DNA from: Scytalidium lignicola
Lineage: Eukaryota > Ascomycota > Leotiomycetes
DNA: 64,000 nucleotides
Assembly: GCA_002812745.2 (NCBI GenBank)
Contig: NCSJ02000152.1
Coordinates: 1-64,000, forward strand
Direction of reading: 5' to 3'
Positions within the stretch are counted from its first letter, which is position 1. Every line of letters begins with the position of its first letter. Below, in pieces: positions 23,485 to 35,208 of the stretch. The notes below the pieces were generated by a model. The model was not told the DNA's origin. It saw only the letters and a program-made list of their open reading frames with translations, and did no database searches. A program made the position numbers and the translations under genes.

Positions 23485-26000
23485 TTAAGCAACCTCAAGA
23501 ACATCGCTAATTAAAGCATTTTGCTTCTCCCCGATTCGTGACAGCATCTGCTCAACAACACGGGTCTCCTTCTCGGCATCCACCTTAGTCCACACAGAAC
23601 TGTGGTAAGAAAACTTCAAGATATATGCCCCAGCATCCGCCATTTTCACTACTTCAAACATCACAGCGTAAGGTTGTGGCATCGTCACTTATGACTTAGC
23701 CATGACGACTCAGCTCTGAAACTGCTCCTTTGCAGCAGATAGTGGTGCCGACTCAAAAGACTGGAAGAGGAAAAGAGTCTGGTTGCCAGAGTCTTCGCGG
23801 GTGACTCCACATGACCGGTAGATGTCTTCTATGCTCACAGTGCTGTTATCCGTATACTCCCAGAAATCATCCTGCGTCCGCAAGAGGAATTCTTTGACTG
23901 GGATCTGTGTATTGATGTCCGATCTCGTTGGAAGAAAGTTGGCGCGGGTTCCGTTGATGCTCTGGGGGTTAGGGGGATCCGCGTTACGCCCGGTGTAGGG
24001 GTAATCAAACGCCACGTCATATTTACCACTGCGGAAGGGGAGCTAGATCTGGAAGACGGCTTGGAAGATGATTGAGACAGTAGCTCCTATAGATTTGCTA
24101 TAGCTATCAAAATCAAGTTCGATAAGGCGAACCACCAACGAGTCGATGTGTGGCTAGGGCTGGCCGGGGAACTGGAAGGAGATGGATTGCTTATCGGGCC
24201 GCTTCCAGAAGTCTAGAGTCGGGCGTGTGTGATTAATCTTCCAGATGTGAAAGGAAAGTCTTTAAACGGAATGAACTTTTTCCAATGCCTCTTGCCGTTG
24301 GTATGCCTTGAAGTGTGCGTCGAATACACGGAGGAGAGTGCCGTCGTAGATGCCATGATCCAACTTTGTGACGATATAAAGCTCACCATTAGAAAGGCGG
24401 AGTATGGCTTATCAAATGAAGGACTTCCCGAACTCAAATTTGCTTTGCCAAATTGAATCGATTATCTCTTTCCGCTCATCGGCACCAGAGACATCGTAAA
24501 TCCTTACGGCGGGTGTAAGATCACGTAGGACAACTCCGTACCACTTGTCTTGGCATATAGTGAATGTAGTGCGAAGGATCTCGTTTGTCTCAGTCAACCG
24601 CCTCGTTAGGTTAAATCCACAGACCGGCGTTAAAGTTGTGGCTAACGGGTCTCACCGTCATCAGACACCAGAAGGCCTGAGCTCGAACTCCCTGACTTAA
24701 CAACTCGGCTTGGCCAGGGGGTGACGGATAGATGTATTCATAGTGATCCTGCAGAAGATCAGCTTAGGATATAAGGACATCCAGCTCAAGTGGTGGGGAG
24801 AAAACGACAGCTTTGGCTACATCCTTGCTTGATTCATGCTTGAGATGCTTGGTCATAGATCCTAGGACATGTTTTTAAGCACATCTCGGACGCCGATGAT
24901 CAGACTCTTCCGTCGAAGCCAGCTGGTCAAGTTGATGGCAGAAACAGAGTCACCACCAAGCCTGAAAAAATTAGCCTCAAGGCCGAACTGATCATTTGGC
25001 AACTCAACTATATCGATCCATGCCTGTTGGAGAGCCCTCTGAGTGTCAGAGACAATTGCGATGACCTCCTCAGACCGTGACTTCCTAATGTTATCGAAGG
25101 AGAACTGGCTAAGCTCAATCTGGCTCATCGATTGTACTCTTGACCTGAGCTGTTTGCGGTCCGCTTTACTAGAGGGTAGTCGGGGCAGGGTTGGAAGAGG
25201 AATTATGAATCTGGGGAACATGTAGTGGGCCATGTCGTTGAGATTAGCCTTGAGTCTTTGAGCCTCTTCAACAAACATGTCAAGGGTGAGGACCTCTGCC
25301 CCTTCATACGCTGCGTGGAACACTACATTTGCCACTAGGTGAGTGTTACTGCTGTGCTTCCTCACTACGAGGACGCAATCCTTAACTTCACCCGTTCGGA
25401 TTATTACCTGCTCGATCTCTCCCAGTTCGATTCGATGCCCGTTGACCTTGACCTGGTCGTCTTTCCATCCCAGGGATTCGATGTCTCCGCCCTGGATATA
25501 TCTGGCTAAATTACCGCTGCGATACAGCCGTCGACCACCACCAAGATCGCTTTGAATGAAAGCTGTAGCCGTCAATTCAGGCTTTTTGAAATAACCCCGG
25601 GACAGTTGAGAACCCCAAAAACACAATTCTCCTACGGCACCGTATGGAACTCGGCGAACACTGTCGGCTTCTAGGATGACTGCGCCCACAGATGCAAGAG
25701 ATTCCCCGATCTTGCTTCCAGTTGTATCGACATCGACATCTTTCATGGTGACCAAAACCGATGCCTCTGTTGGACCATATCCACTGCGGAGCGTGACCCT
25801 TGGAGCCCAAGTTGTGATTACATCCCGTATCAATTGCTCTCCGCCCACCGTAATGGATTTCAATCTAGGGACATCCTTAGGATCCAAAAGATGGGCCACG
25901 GTTAGGGTTAAAAAGACATGGGTCACGATGGCTGCGATTGTCGACAATCTAGAATCTGATATGTTCAGTGATATTTTCAATGGTCAGGGTTTTACCTTCG
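23485..26000 (-). pseudogene. NRPS 3' remnant: A (partial) - PCP - C domains
   Basis: Reading down the minus strand: 25980-24862 is one open frame holding the second half of an adenylation domain: YGPTEASV (A5), GAVGELCFWGSQLSRGY (A6), YRSGNLARY (A7, usually YRTGDL), GWKDDQVKVNGHRIELGEIE (A8) and SSKADRKQL (A10). A carrier-protein phosphopantetheine site FFRLGGDSVSAINL follows. After stops and frameshifts the condensation domain continues: QDHYEYIYPSPPGQAE and a T-N-E-I-L-R-TTFT block (to 24412), a DHGIYDG C3-like motif near 24330, RPTLDFWK, ARANFLPTR-like text at about 23935, and SDVLEVA at 23485. The adenylation half with A1-A4 and everything upstream is lost at an AT-rich junction near 26.0 kb. 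At least three stops lie in the C domain. Confidence 0.85.
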
Positions 26001-26040
26001 AGAATGAGAGATTAAATACTTATGATTTATAACAAGTTTA

Positions 26041-28069
26041 TAAACACTGCTAATATTTATTATGTTTAAATAACTAAGCTATCATAACATCATACTACTT
26101 TGTTCAATAGTTGTTAAAATACATGGAAAAAACATAATCACTCAACAGAACAATACATAACAACTTGAATGGTCAAGTATAATAACCTCTTCCACAATAA
26201 TGAAAAACCTCATCATAACCTTATGACAAGTTATTCAAGGGCTGTTTAAGGTCTGTTGCATGTGGTTCAGCTGTAAAGGCTATATTTGTGATATAATTAA
26301 ATATTTAGCTATACAAGGCCATAAAATGGGATCCGAGACTAGCTCCCACTAGCCTGTAGGAGTCTATATATATATATATATATATAGCCATACTTACCCA
26401 CTGTACAGTAGTTAATTCAATAGTTAATTTCAATATATTCTATGGGAACTTATTTCGATCGGCGCAATTGACCTGTCTAACAAGGTTGAACAAATGTTAT
26501 AAAAGCTAAAATTATTAGTCACATCATTTTCTAAGTGTATAATTAAGGTTAGTTATGCTATGTTGTTATGACTTACATAAACACTTGTTAAAATCAAGTT
26601 TAACTATAAGCTTAAGGGCTTGTATTATAAGGGATTTTATATCGAATCGTGCCTCTGATATAGATGTACCAGACTCCTGAGAGAGGAAGTTTCAATGTAT
26701 CACAATCTCGAGACAGAATGTTAATTTTACTTAATTCTTCAAATAATCATCAAATGCATTACCAGTTTTACTCATTCAATAATCCTCCGATTTTAAAATG
26801 CCATCCCTTATTTCTATTAGTAAAATCCCGTTGTTGATAGTTAAAAGCGGGGAGATTGGGCTTGGAGGTTTGGGGAAACACATTTTGGTCGTATTTGGGT
26901 ATATCCTAGCGGCTCCAATTGAAATAACTTATAAAGTAGTCAATGATAACCTTGTATGTTAATTGCTACTAATTAAAAAAAGAAGNAAAACNAAAAACAA
27001 AAAACAAAAAATATAATTACATCTTCAAATTTCAATATCAATTTAACATATAAACCATTAGTAATTTTTTCTCCTTCAGCGCTCCGACTACGACTAAGCC
27101 GAACCTCCATATGATGTTCTTATCCTCAATTTAAAACACGAATTTTGCCCAAGGAAAACCTTGCCAGATAGGCCAGGCTAGAGAATCTATCGAAGTCGGC
27201 GTCAACACCTAGATCAGGCAGGAGCACCGACTACCAAATTGGGCAAGAATGCCAGCTAGATGAGGCCGCAAACCTCAGATCACTCACTGGAAGCTTAAGA
27301 AGGCAAACACAATCCACATGGAACCTTGGATATTTCATCTCCTTGTAAATTGAATGTTAAGCTCATCATGCCCCAGAATTAGGGCAGTTACTTGACGGAG
27401 ATTTACAACAAAGGCGCGCTGGAAGGCATTTTACCAAATGTAACGACTGACTTTCGCTTGCTCTTCTAGCAGGCGCGGCAGTCACTTGGAAGTCGAGCAT
27501 TTAATTATGTAGCTCGGGAGAAAGCCACCATGGAGAGCGATCCACTGGCATTTCGATAGTAGAAGTTGTAAGCTCTCACTACACATCTCCACGCCTTTCG
27601 TTCTCTGCACTAATCATGAACGAGCTGGGATAGAATCCCAAGAATATTACGAAATGTTCGTCCCAAAATTATTCTTCGATTGCATTTACTTCTAGCTAAC
27701 TAATGGGAAAATCAATTAGATGGACAGTTAAGACATTTCGGTGGGACTCAAGCAGATCAATTAAAATATTGAAATTAGAAAATATTAGAGCTACTTAAAT
27801 TTCGAGAGCTTTGAAATTATTTCGATTTCAAGAGAGCTCAGAATGTGAAGAATCAGGTCATTTTATTAGGCGACTCCCCTTTATCATATTGTTGCTTAGC
27901 ACTAAGAAATAAAAGGCTAGAGCTCTTAAGACTCAGCTTATTATAGTTTGTAGAGAAATATTTAATTAAACCCTTAAGACACAACCCGTCTTCAAAATAG
28001 GCTAGGTCCGTGCAAAAGCTAACCTGAGGCATTGGCCTCTAGTTCAGGAGCACGTGAACATTCTCACGC
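26041..28069. other. AT-rich repeat-like DNA with no gene
   Basis: Contains a (TA)n microsatellite at 26365-26386 and N positions near 26986-26993. The stretch 27060-27620 has more normal composition but no readable frame. It ends at the 3' side of the carbonic anhydrase gene. It probably holds the transposon junction that cut off the NRPS gene. Confidence 0.55.
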
Positions 28070-28999
28070 TTACTGGGAGTTATCCAACAAGTTAGGAGCA
28101 CCAAGCTCATTCTGAGGGAAACGAGCATTGAATTTGAGAGCGTTTTTTGCGGCCAAGAAGGTCTGGTAGTCAACAGTAGCAGTCTGGTTGAGGACGACCC
28201 ACTCAACACCCTCAGTGCATGGTGGGCTGGTGTAGGAACCGGTGTATCTATTAAAGAATAAAATCAGTACGTGTTTTCATAATCGCCGACTCGATAAGGA
28301 ATGGTCGGTACCTGTAAACATTGGTGGTCTCTAAAAGAGATATAAATTTCACAAAGGTAAGAGGGCAAGTAGTGGTGATGCTTCCGGGCTCAGTGACATT
28401 GGCAGCGGCAGCCAAGACATTTCCGAACACAGGGGGGTAGTTGGTGTCTGAAAGGGCGATCGGGACACCGATGTTGGCCAAGCTTCCATCTAAAGATGTG
28501 TTAGAAGAATATTCGGTTGAGACAACGAGTTGCACAACATCTTACCTTCAGCGAAGCCTCGGAACTGGGCTTCAAGCACATAGTTTCTGCCGTCGAACAA
28601 ATGCTCGCCAGGGCTGTGGAAATGGAACTGCTTCAGCTGGTAAACCTTGCCACCAAATTCAATGCTTGAATTTTCCAATTCAACTTGAATAGTGGTGCCG
28701 ACGTTCTCCAGAGTAGCTCCGCCTGGAATGTCTGGAATGGTAAGGGAGTATCCAGAGCCAGAGTCGATGATAATGGTATCGTCGATATTAATGGGAGACT
28801 GACGAGTACCGTTGCTGCACAGTCCGAAAGTAGGATCAAGATTGCCCCATTTAACTGGGCCGTCCTCGCCGACATATCCGAACTTTGGGGCGGGGGCGTC
28901 GTCAAACTGCTCACGGCGAAGGTGGGCAGCGGCATAAGCGTTGGATGCATAAGCATTGGCGGCAAAGAGTGCAACGACTGGGGCAATATAGAACTTCAT
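28070..28999 (-). CDS. Secreted alpha-carbonic-anhydrase-like protein lacking the third zinc histidine
   Basis: Exons 28999-28546, 28489-28312 and 28247-28070 (introns 56 and 64 bp), 269 aa. A signal peptide (MKFYIAPVVALFAANAYA) precedes the alpha-CA fold: GPVKWGNL, RQSPINI, QFHFHSPGEH (the first two zinc histidines and the gatekeeper Glu), DGSLANIGV, and SYTSPPCTEGVEW at the active-site loop. In the family the third zinc ligand lies in an E-x-H-x-V-H block; here the aligned residues read LEAQFRG, so Gln stands where His119 (human CA II numbering) should be. The reading frame is open and the gene is otherwise complete. It may be a weak or inactive carbonic-anhydrase-related protein. Catalysis would be CO2 hydration outside the cell. 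Confidence 0.87.
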
Positions 29000-31013
29000 T
29001 TTTGCAGATATGATCTTTGCTTGAGTAAAGATTGAAGAGTCTTGTGTAGTAATAACTGATTAGTGAAAGATGTAGTTATCAAGGCAAGCAAGATATAGCT
29101 GTGGAGGTGTGTAGAGACTGTGCTGATGAAAGAAAGTGCGATTGCTGTTGAAATCCAGAGCGTATATATACACAAATTAAATGAAGAAGGTTTGATACTC
29201 CTGAAAATTAAAGCCACGATGCTTGGGTAAAGCATGACACTGCGTATGCAAATCAATGTATAATAGGGGAGACCACAAGTGGTATCTACCAACCTCAGCC
29301 TTAGAACTTCACATGCTGTGCCGTTTAAACTGTCATCGTCAAGTATGCAGATTTAAGACATGACGCTGGCCTGCGTATAATCCACTGCTTGAATCAAATT
29401 GATTTTGAGGAGGGATTGCGATTGGCTCAGCACTCATCTTGGACAAATTTAATAAATCTGAGCTAAAAAGAGGCCCCGGTTATTACACGGTAACTGGGTC
29501 CCCATGCGTTTGAATCGCAGAGCTACAATTACGCCGAATAGAGCCGTTAACGCAATGACTGCGTTATCCAAGAGAGCTGCATGGGGCTGCATGGGGCTGT
29601 TAAGCGCGCTAAATTAAGATCCATTTCTTAATGCCGCCGTATATATCATACACAATTTTCAAGATGAGATGATGCGTTCAGATAACTTTCTCCAAGTTAT
29701 CTCGTGCACATAGTTGTGTGCATCACCAAGACAGCTTTGCACATTGAGTGCAACGGCTTGTGTTGTCTAACTCAACTGAAGTATCGTATCCGAACTCTGA
29801 TGGGCGGTCTCACAGCCCCATGCAAAGATCAGGAATAATTTAAGTTTTAAGCTGATGTGGGTGCGCGTAGCACAGGGGTTCAGCCCAGCCGCAGGCAGTG
29901 TTGAATTCTGACCTGTGCGAGCCGTGATACGTGTCGCTTCCCCAGCTGGAACACGGCAGCGTAAAGACCACCATGCATCGAGAGATGATACCAGCAAATG
30001 ACTCGATTGGTAGAGATGAATCTCGTGCGTTAAAAATAAGCAAATGCGGCTAAGGCTGAATTTCACTCTCGCGTTCTATGGTATTACAATTGATTCTTTG
30101 CGCATGTATAATCCGAAGTCGAACTTTCCTTATTTGATCAGCATAACCACATAGCGTCGACAAAACTCAATGACTTGAGTGATCCCGCTCGTTAGGTGTA
30201 ATTAGAAATATTAAAAAAGTAATTAATAAACGTTTTGCTCAAATTTTCATGAAATTTACTCTATACAAGCTCCTGGATAGACATTAAAGCAGTATGATGA
30301 TGTGATCACTGCATTCCAGGAGTATGCACTTTTAAGATGCTGCCATCTTGCAGTGAGTTTGATGGTTAGCTTCTAACTCTGCTTCATACTATTGTTAGCA
30401 AGCGAGCCGTTACGCAGGCAGACTACAGAGCGCAGAAGAATACAATCATGCAGCTGTTTGACTACAGTATTAGTGTTTATGTTAATCTTTAACCGTAAGC
30501 ATTTCTTGGTATGAATAGTTATTCGTGCTACTACACTAACCAGTCGTTATTCTTGATCGCAACAATGGTACAGATGAGCCATTGCGCTGTATCTTACCAT
30601 AGCTTGCAATGATGAGGCCATGGTAAGGCATCTTACTAGAAGTGGATGCAGATCTCAGCTTACGCGGCTGGTTCCACCAAAACGAGTGAGTGCGGCACTA
30701 TCAAATGAACTTGCTAACTCATTCCCCTTTTCAATTCTACTAGTAGCAGTTAACTATATGTAGAAAAGCTAGAATATTTGTTAAAGGTAAGAACTATTCT
30801 GAATGACTCTTAACCTTCACACTACTTACCCTTTGATGTTGAAAGCCATGTCCACGACGATAACAAGTGAACAGTGACGTATGTTCTTACATCTTTTGGA
30901 GTTAATTTGATTAGATCAATAAAATATATGTTCTAAGCTATACGCCAACTTTGCTCGTTGGCTAACCGCTTAAGCTATACACTAATTTCGCGGTTAGTGT
31001 ACAACTTAAGTTA
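29000..31013. other. Gene-free spacer into the transposon block
   Basis: Starts with the promoter of the carbonic-anhydrase-like gene, then turns increasingly AT-rich. No gene is readable. At 30945-31010 there are short inverted words (GCTAACCGC, CACTAA/TTAGTG) leading into the transposon TIR. Confidence 0.55.
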
Positions 31014-31130
31014 TATATGTTCCGGCCGATACGCCAATATATGCGATAGCCCAATCGGCCGGCTGATAGCCCAATATTGGTCATTGGCCTACTGGCCGGC
31101 CAATACGCCAATATGGCCACCATTCAACTA
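31014..31130 (+). repeat. Left terminal inverted repeat of the 2.3-kb element
   Basis: Pairs with 33233-33321. GC content is conspicuously higher than in the interior. CGCCAATAT words occur twice within the arm. Confidence 0.85.
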
Positions 31131-32927
31131 CTCATTCTGGCCATATTAGTAGCCAACTAGCGGTATAACAATTTACATAAAAATCTTCTACACTACCTTA
31201 TATGTGATCTTTTGAAGTAATTCTTTAGCAATTTTCTAGCACATATGACTTCTGTTAAATCAATTAAACCAATTAACTTGTTCCTAAGCGATGTACTTAA
31301 CGCTTTTCAAGTGTATATTTATAATAACGAATATGTTAACTGCAAAGGTGTTAATCTACAACATTGACAACGTATGCATGCCTTTCTTGATAACCTAAAA
31401 TTGAAGCTAGAGAATTTAAACGATTCTAACATGAAATACTAAGTGCTTACTGATTTTAAACTTTTAAACAATAAGTTACATAAAAAGCCTAATTCTCAGC
31501 ATTTAAACTCAAGGATTATAGTCTAAGATAGTAAGATGTTTGATTATATTACTATAGAACACTTGAAGTTACTTTATGTTAGTTAAAATAAAGTATAATT
31601 AGTTATTAAGCAAAAATACTATAAAATCAAGTATAATAATATTGAATAAATTCTTAATAAGTGCAAAAACTATACTTTGAATTAGTTAATTGTAATTAAA
31701 GCTCTTCTTAAACTAATTGTTACTGAATAAGCTTAAGAACATATTTAAGTAGATTTAATTAATATAAAACATAAACTATTTGGCTAATACAAGTAAATTC
31801 TGCATATTAAAGACTATTTCACTAAATAAAATTGTAAAAGCATTTACTTAATTTATTATAACTTTTTTACTACTTAAAATTGTATAATATAATAATAAAA
31901 AGGAATTTAAAAGAGTTCTCCTTATATTGTTATGTAAATATAGTATTCAAGTGATTAATAAGAAGTTTAGATTATTTTAAACTTAAAGCTTAGTTGAACA
32001 AGTAAATAAAGTAATTAAAGCAAAAATAAAAGCTTAGAAAATGGATAATAATTTAACTGAATGAGTAAATAAATTAATNAAAAATTACATTAGTAACTAA
32101 TACTCAAAAACACTAATACTCAAAAACACTTAACAATTGAATATATACTTATTAAGCTTTTATTTAAACATTGTAAAATATATATTAACTGGTTAAACGG
32201 TCAAAAATATAAAGATATTATAATTAAAGTACTTTAAGAGGACTTTGGTCAAGTGCTAATTTATATTATAAGCTTAGAATTAATGCTAGTAACTATTAAA
32301 AGTGATATACCAATTAATCTACGATTACTTTCTGAAAGCTATTTAAAAGTTGATATTGATATTCAAGCATAATAACACTCTTAAATAACTATATAAATCA
32401 ACTTTAAAGCTAATTCAAAGATTAATGTACAAATTACTCTACTATTTGAAAGTTCTCTTATAAAGTAGTTTAATACTAAGACTAATATTCAAACAAGTAT
32501 TAAAGTTGAATCATTATAACTACAATTACTACTATTACTATTATAACAATTTAATTAACTAATTTAATAATTTAGAAAGCTTAACAATCAACTCAAAAAG
32601 TAAAGGTTAAAATAGTAAAAAAGTATTCTAAATCACATGATATTCAACACTTTGATATTGAAAATATTATTATATTAAAGATCCTTTAAGAAAATAGAAT
32701 AACTACTGACAATTAACAGTTATTTAAGCAAATATTAAGTAAACTATACTTTTATAAATATCAAGTTATTACTAAATCAAATATTATTAAATGTTTAATA
32801 TTAACCAAAGAACTAGGAGTAATTAATAAAAGCCTTTAACCAGATATTACTTTCCTTGAAATTTCTAAAAAAGTAACGTTAACTTTAACAGTTAAGGAAG
32901 TATTTACAAGTCAACAAATTAAGATAT

Positions 32928-33169
32928 CATGTTAGTGTAAAGGATTATGCAATACCAAAAGATACTATTGTTTTAAAGAAAAGAAAGATTATACTGTACA
33001 TTGCCACAAGGACAAGCATGATTACGGACAATTATCAAACCTGGTAATTCACACTGAAAAAGCTTTAATTAAGTCATCTGAACATTTTAAAAGAAAGTGT
33101 GCAAGAGCAGATACTATGGGCAATGCTGTTAGTTTAATTGGCCATGGAATAGCAATTGATTTAGACTAA
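32928..33169 (+). pseudogene. RIP-altered Cys-rich C-terminal domain of a transposon protein
   Basis: The frame gives a pattern C-x-C-K-G-x-C-N-T-K-R-x-x-C-F-K then V-H-C-H-K and D-K-H-D, with one stop near the start and Tyr at several expected Cys positions. The spacing matches cysteine-rich tails seen on fungal integrase-type transposon proteins (pattern memory). It ends at a TAA about 60 bp before the right TIR. Inactive. Confidence 0.5.
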
Positions 33170-33232
33170 ATTAGCAATTAAATGGCACTTGAAATGGCAC
33201 TTGAAATGGCCCAAAAAGTGGCCTGTAAAGTG

Positions 33233-33321
33233 GTAGTTGAATGGTGGCCATATTGGCGTATTGGCCAATGGGCCGGCCGATTGGGCTATCGCATATATTG
33301 GCGTATCAGCCGGAACATATA
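33233..33321 (-). repeat. Right terminal inverted repeat of the 2.3-kb element
   Basis: Reverse complement of 31014-31130 minus one internal segment. Just inside it are two tandem copies of an AAATGGCACTTG-type 12-mer and further AATGGCC variants (about 33179-33222), a short subterminal repeat array. Confidence 0.85.
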
Positions 33322-34823
33322 CTATCCCCCCTCTAAATACTTCATACATACAAAGGTAAAAGTATAATTTGTGTAATCTCATTTGCTTAAACCCTTGTGT
33401 AACCCTTGTACTATAAGTTTTCTATTTTATGAATATTACTTAAATGAGCTCATAAAGTTCTTATAATCCTTATTCAGAATCTTATAATCTTAGTCTAATC
33501 TTAGTAATAATCCTAGTTTTAACCTTTATATGCATAAAATATTTAAGAAGGGGAAAATATTAATTACTTATTAATTCAACAATTAATTTATTTACAATTT
33601 AAACGCTTTTAAGTATTAATTATTAATTCTTATAATAATTAAACTTTAATAATAAAGATAATTATAATAAATTTATAAGTGATTTATTTATTAAATCATA
33701 CAAGTTTATATATGTATAATCGTTTTTTATTTAGTTAATTAATATTTGTTTTATTATAAAATAATAAAAATCCAACTAATAAATGTTAATTCTACTATTA
33801 CATTACTAATAAATCAGAAGCGAATAATCAGATGTAATTCTAAGTTATCTACATCGAATGTACGATACGTTTCATGCATGAGGACAAGACGATCTAGATC
33901 GAGATTCGTAAGTGATTTCGGGACTCGTCAGATAACATACTCGATTGTAAGCAGTTTACAACACCTTGGTTCTGGGGTTAGGGACTAGAATCATGCTCCC
34001 GGGGGCAACAATGCCATGTATAATTACTTTTGTAAGTGTAATTGCAATGCCCCCGGGGGCGATAATACCATCTCTGCTTTCGTGGGTGAAGTGCTATGCC
34101 CCTGGGGGCATAGACGGTACCGAGAAATTTCAGTCTACAAGCATAATCAGCATGTATTCAACTAGCAAGTGCTAGCGACATCAAGCCCCCGGGCGTAGCA
34201 TACATGGTCTGTGTTTCAGCGTCTGTTAGTAACAGCAGTAATGTCTTGCTCTTGGGGGCATTTACTATCGATTTACAATTAATGCTAAGATTTGCATTAA
34301 TGACTATTTAGTCATTTCAATTCCTGTACATTGTAAAATCATACAACTGAAAGACAAGATTTGGATATGCTCAAAACATTATCCTCGAATTCGGTTCTAT
34401 TAGTAGTTTAGAGTGCAAGATAAGCTACCATACAGCTAGTGCCTCTGGGGACACTCATTTTGGCGGCACGTAGTAAATTTTTGCATCATTGACTACTGGT
34501 TCTGCAAGCTAGAATTGTCTTCTTTAATGAGAGATTGTTAAAAAGATAAGCCTTACTTAAATCGCCGCCAAATCGCCGGTGTTAGTTAAGTTTCGTGCAA
34601 TAACATACTATTATCACTCAATTTTCAAGTAAAGAGTACAAGATTCATACAAATATATATTTGATAATATATGAGCTTTATTATAAATAAAGTATATTAA
34701 TTCTTTTGATTGATGAAATCTTTAGTTACATTTAATTAATAATAAATATTAGTGTCGGTTCACTTGTAGCACAAAGTACAGTACGCAATTATACGTAATA
34801 TACTCGTTGTGCTATTCCATGGT
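33322..34823. other. AT-rich DNA with a GC-palindrome cluster
   Basis: No gene. Contains five copies of a C4-5 G3-5 palindrome (see separate entry) and AT-rich flanks. From 34470 to 34820 it is spacer before the Copia LTR. Confidence 0.5.
33994..34260. repeat. Cluster of TGCCCCCGGGGGCA-like palindromes
   Basis: TGCTCCCGGGGGCA (33994), TGCCCCCGGGGGC (about 34049), TGCCCCTGGGGGCA (34097), GCCCCCGGGC (about 34183) and a half-site TTGGGGGCA (about 34250), spaced about 50-85 bp apart inside otherwise AT-rich sequence. Centre-to-centre spacing is irregular. No coding frame explains them. Confidence 0.7.
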
Positions 34824-34946
34824 TGTTGTACGATTAGGGGTGGGAGAGCGAAGCTGTAGGAGCTTCGCTTGTTCTCACTACCTAATCAGGACTAGCTTAC
34901 AGGGGCACGTGAATATCACGTGTATGTAACCGCTATTCTACCAACA
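34824..34946 (-). mobile_element. Ty1/Copia LTR
   Basis: On the minus strand the block begins TGTTGGTAGA and ends GTACAACA, about 123 bp. It holds CACGTGATATTCACGTG and the hairpin AGCGAAGCTCC...AGCTTCGCT (34848-34871), features I associate with short fungal Copia LTRs. It lies where the 3' LTR should be, downstream (minus strand) of the polyprotein C-terminus at 35031-35208. Exact ends uncertain, as no polypurine tract directly abuts it. Confidence 0.6.
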
Positions 34947-35030
34947 CTGGAACTACTTTAAAAATGGCTGTACACTGTAGCTCCTAAAACACTCAGATCC
35001 GTAGAGTTTTCCTAATTGCATGCTAATTGC

Positions 35031-35208
35031 CTAATTGGGAATAGCTCCAAATCCCTCCTCTGTACAATTCTCCGTTTTGCCACTTACATTGTCATGTTTT
35101 ATCCATTCTACTACTTCTAATTGCACTTTATTCATATTCAACAGCTGTTTTAGAGTGCTAGATAGCTTTCCTTTGGTCATGGAATCAACTGGATTTGTAG
35201 TTCCTTCA
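35031..35208 (-). pseudogene. Copia polyprotein, C-terminal end (RNase H tail)
   Basis: The minus frame reads a short uninterrupted segment containing NPVDSMTKGK and VQLEVVEWIKHD, then a stop. This is the NPADxMTK...WVxRD end of fungal Copia RNase H. The upstream part of the element has been lost or mutated into the AT-rich block to the right. Confidence 0.65.

Larger units (their letters stand above)
31014..33321. mobile_element. 2.3-kb terminal-inverted-repeat DNA transposon, RIP-degraded
   Basis: The left end (31014-31130) and right end (about 33233-33321) are reverse complements. Both start TATATGTTCCGGC and contain ATACGCCAATATATGCGATAGCC, CAATCGGCCGGC and ACGCCAATATGGCCACC; the left arm carries about 28 bp extra. 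The interior is extremely AT-rich with stops in every frame. Near the right end one frame (32928-33169) still reads as a cysteine-rich tail whose Tyr residues stand where Cys would be expected (TGY changed to TAY), which is a RIP effect. The superfamily is not certain; a cut-and-paste element with an integrase/transposase-like protein is likely. A target-site duplication was not resolved beyond a possible TA. Confidence 0.85.

Noticed and set aside
26365..26386. (TA)n run considered as a regulatory site
   Set aside because: Plain microsatellite in AT-rich DNA with no gene next to it.
28070..28999. Carbonic anhydrase as part of the carbamoylase pathway (both handle CO2)
   Set aside because: It is secreted, separated by the NRPS relic and AT-rich DNA, and lacks a zinc ligand, so linkage to the island is not supported.
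30958..31149. Short protein-like frame at the left TIR
   Set aside because: It is only the inverted-repeat DNA read as protein; the matching frame on the right end confirms the repeat explains it.
33740..34500. CRISPR-like spaced palindromes
   Set aside because: Irregular spacing, imperfect repeats and a eukaryotic genome; not a CRISPR array.
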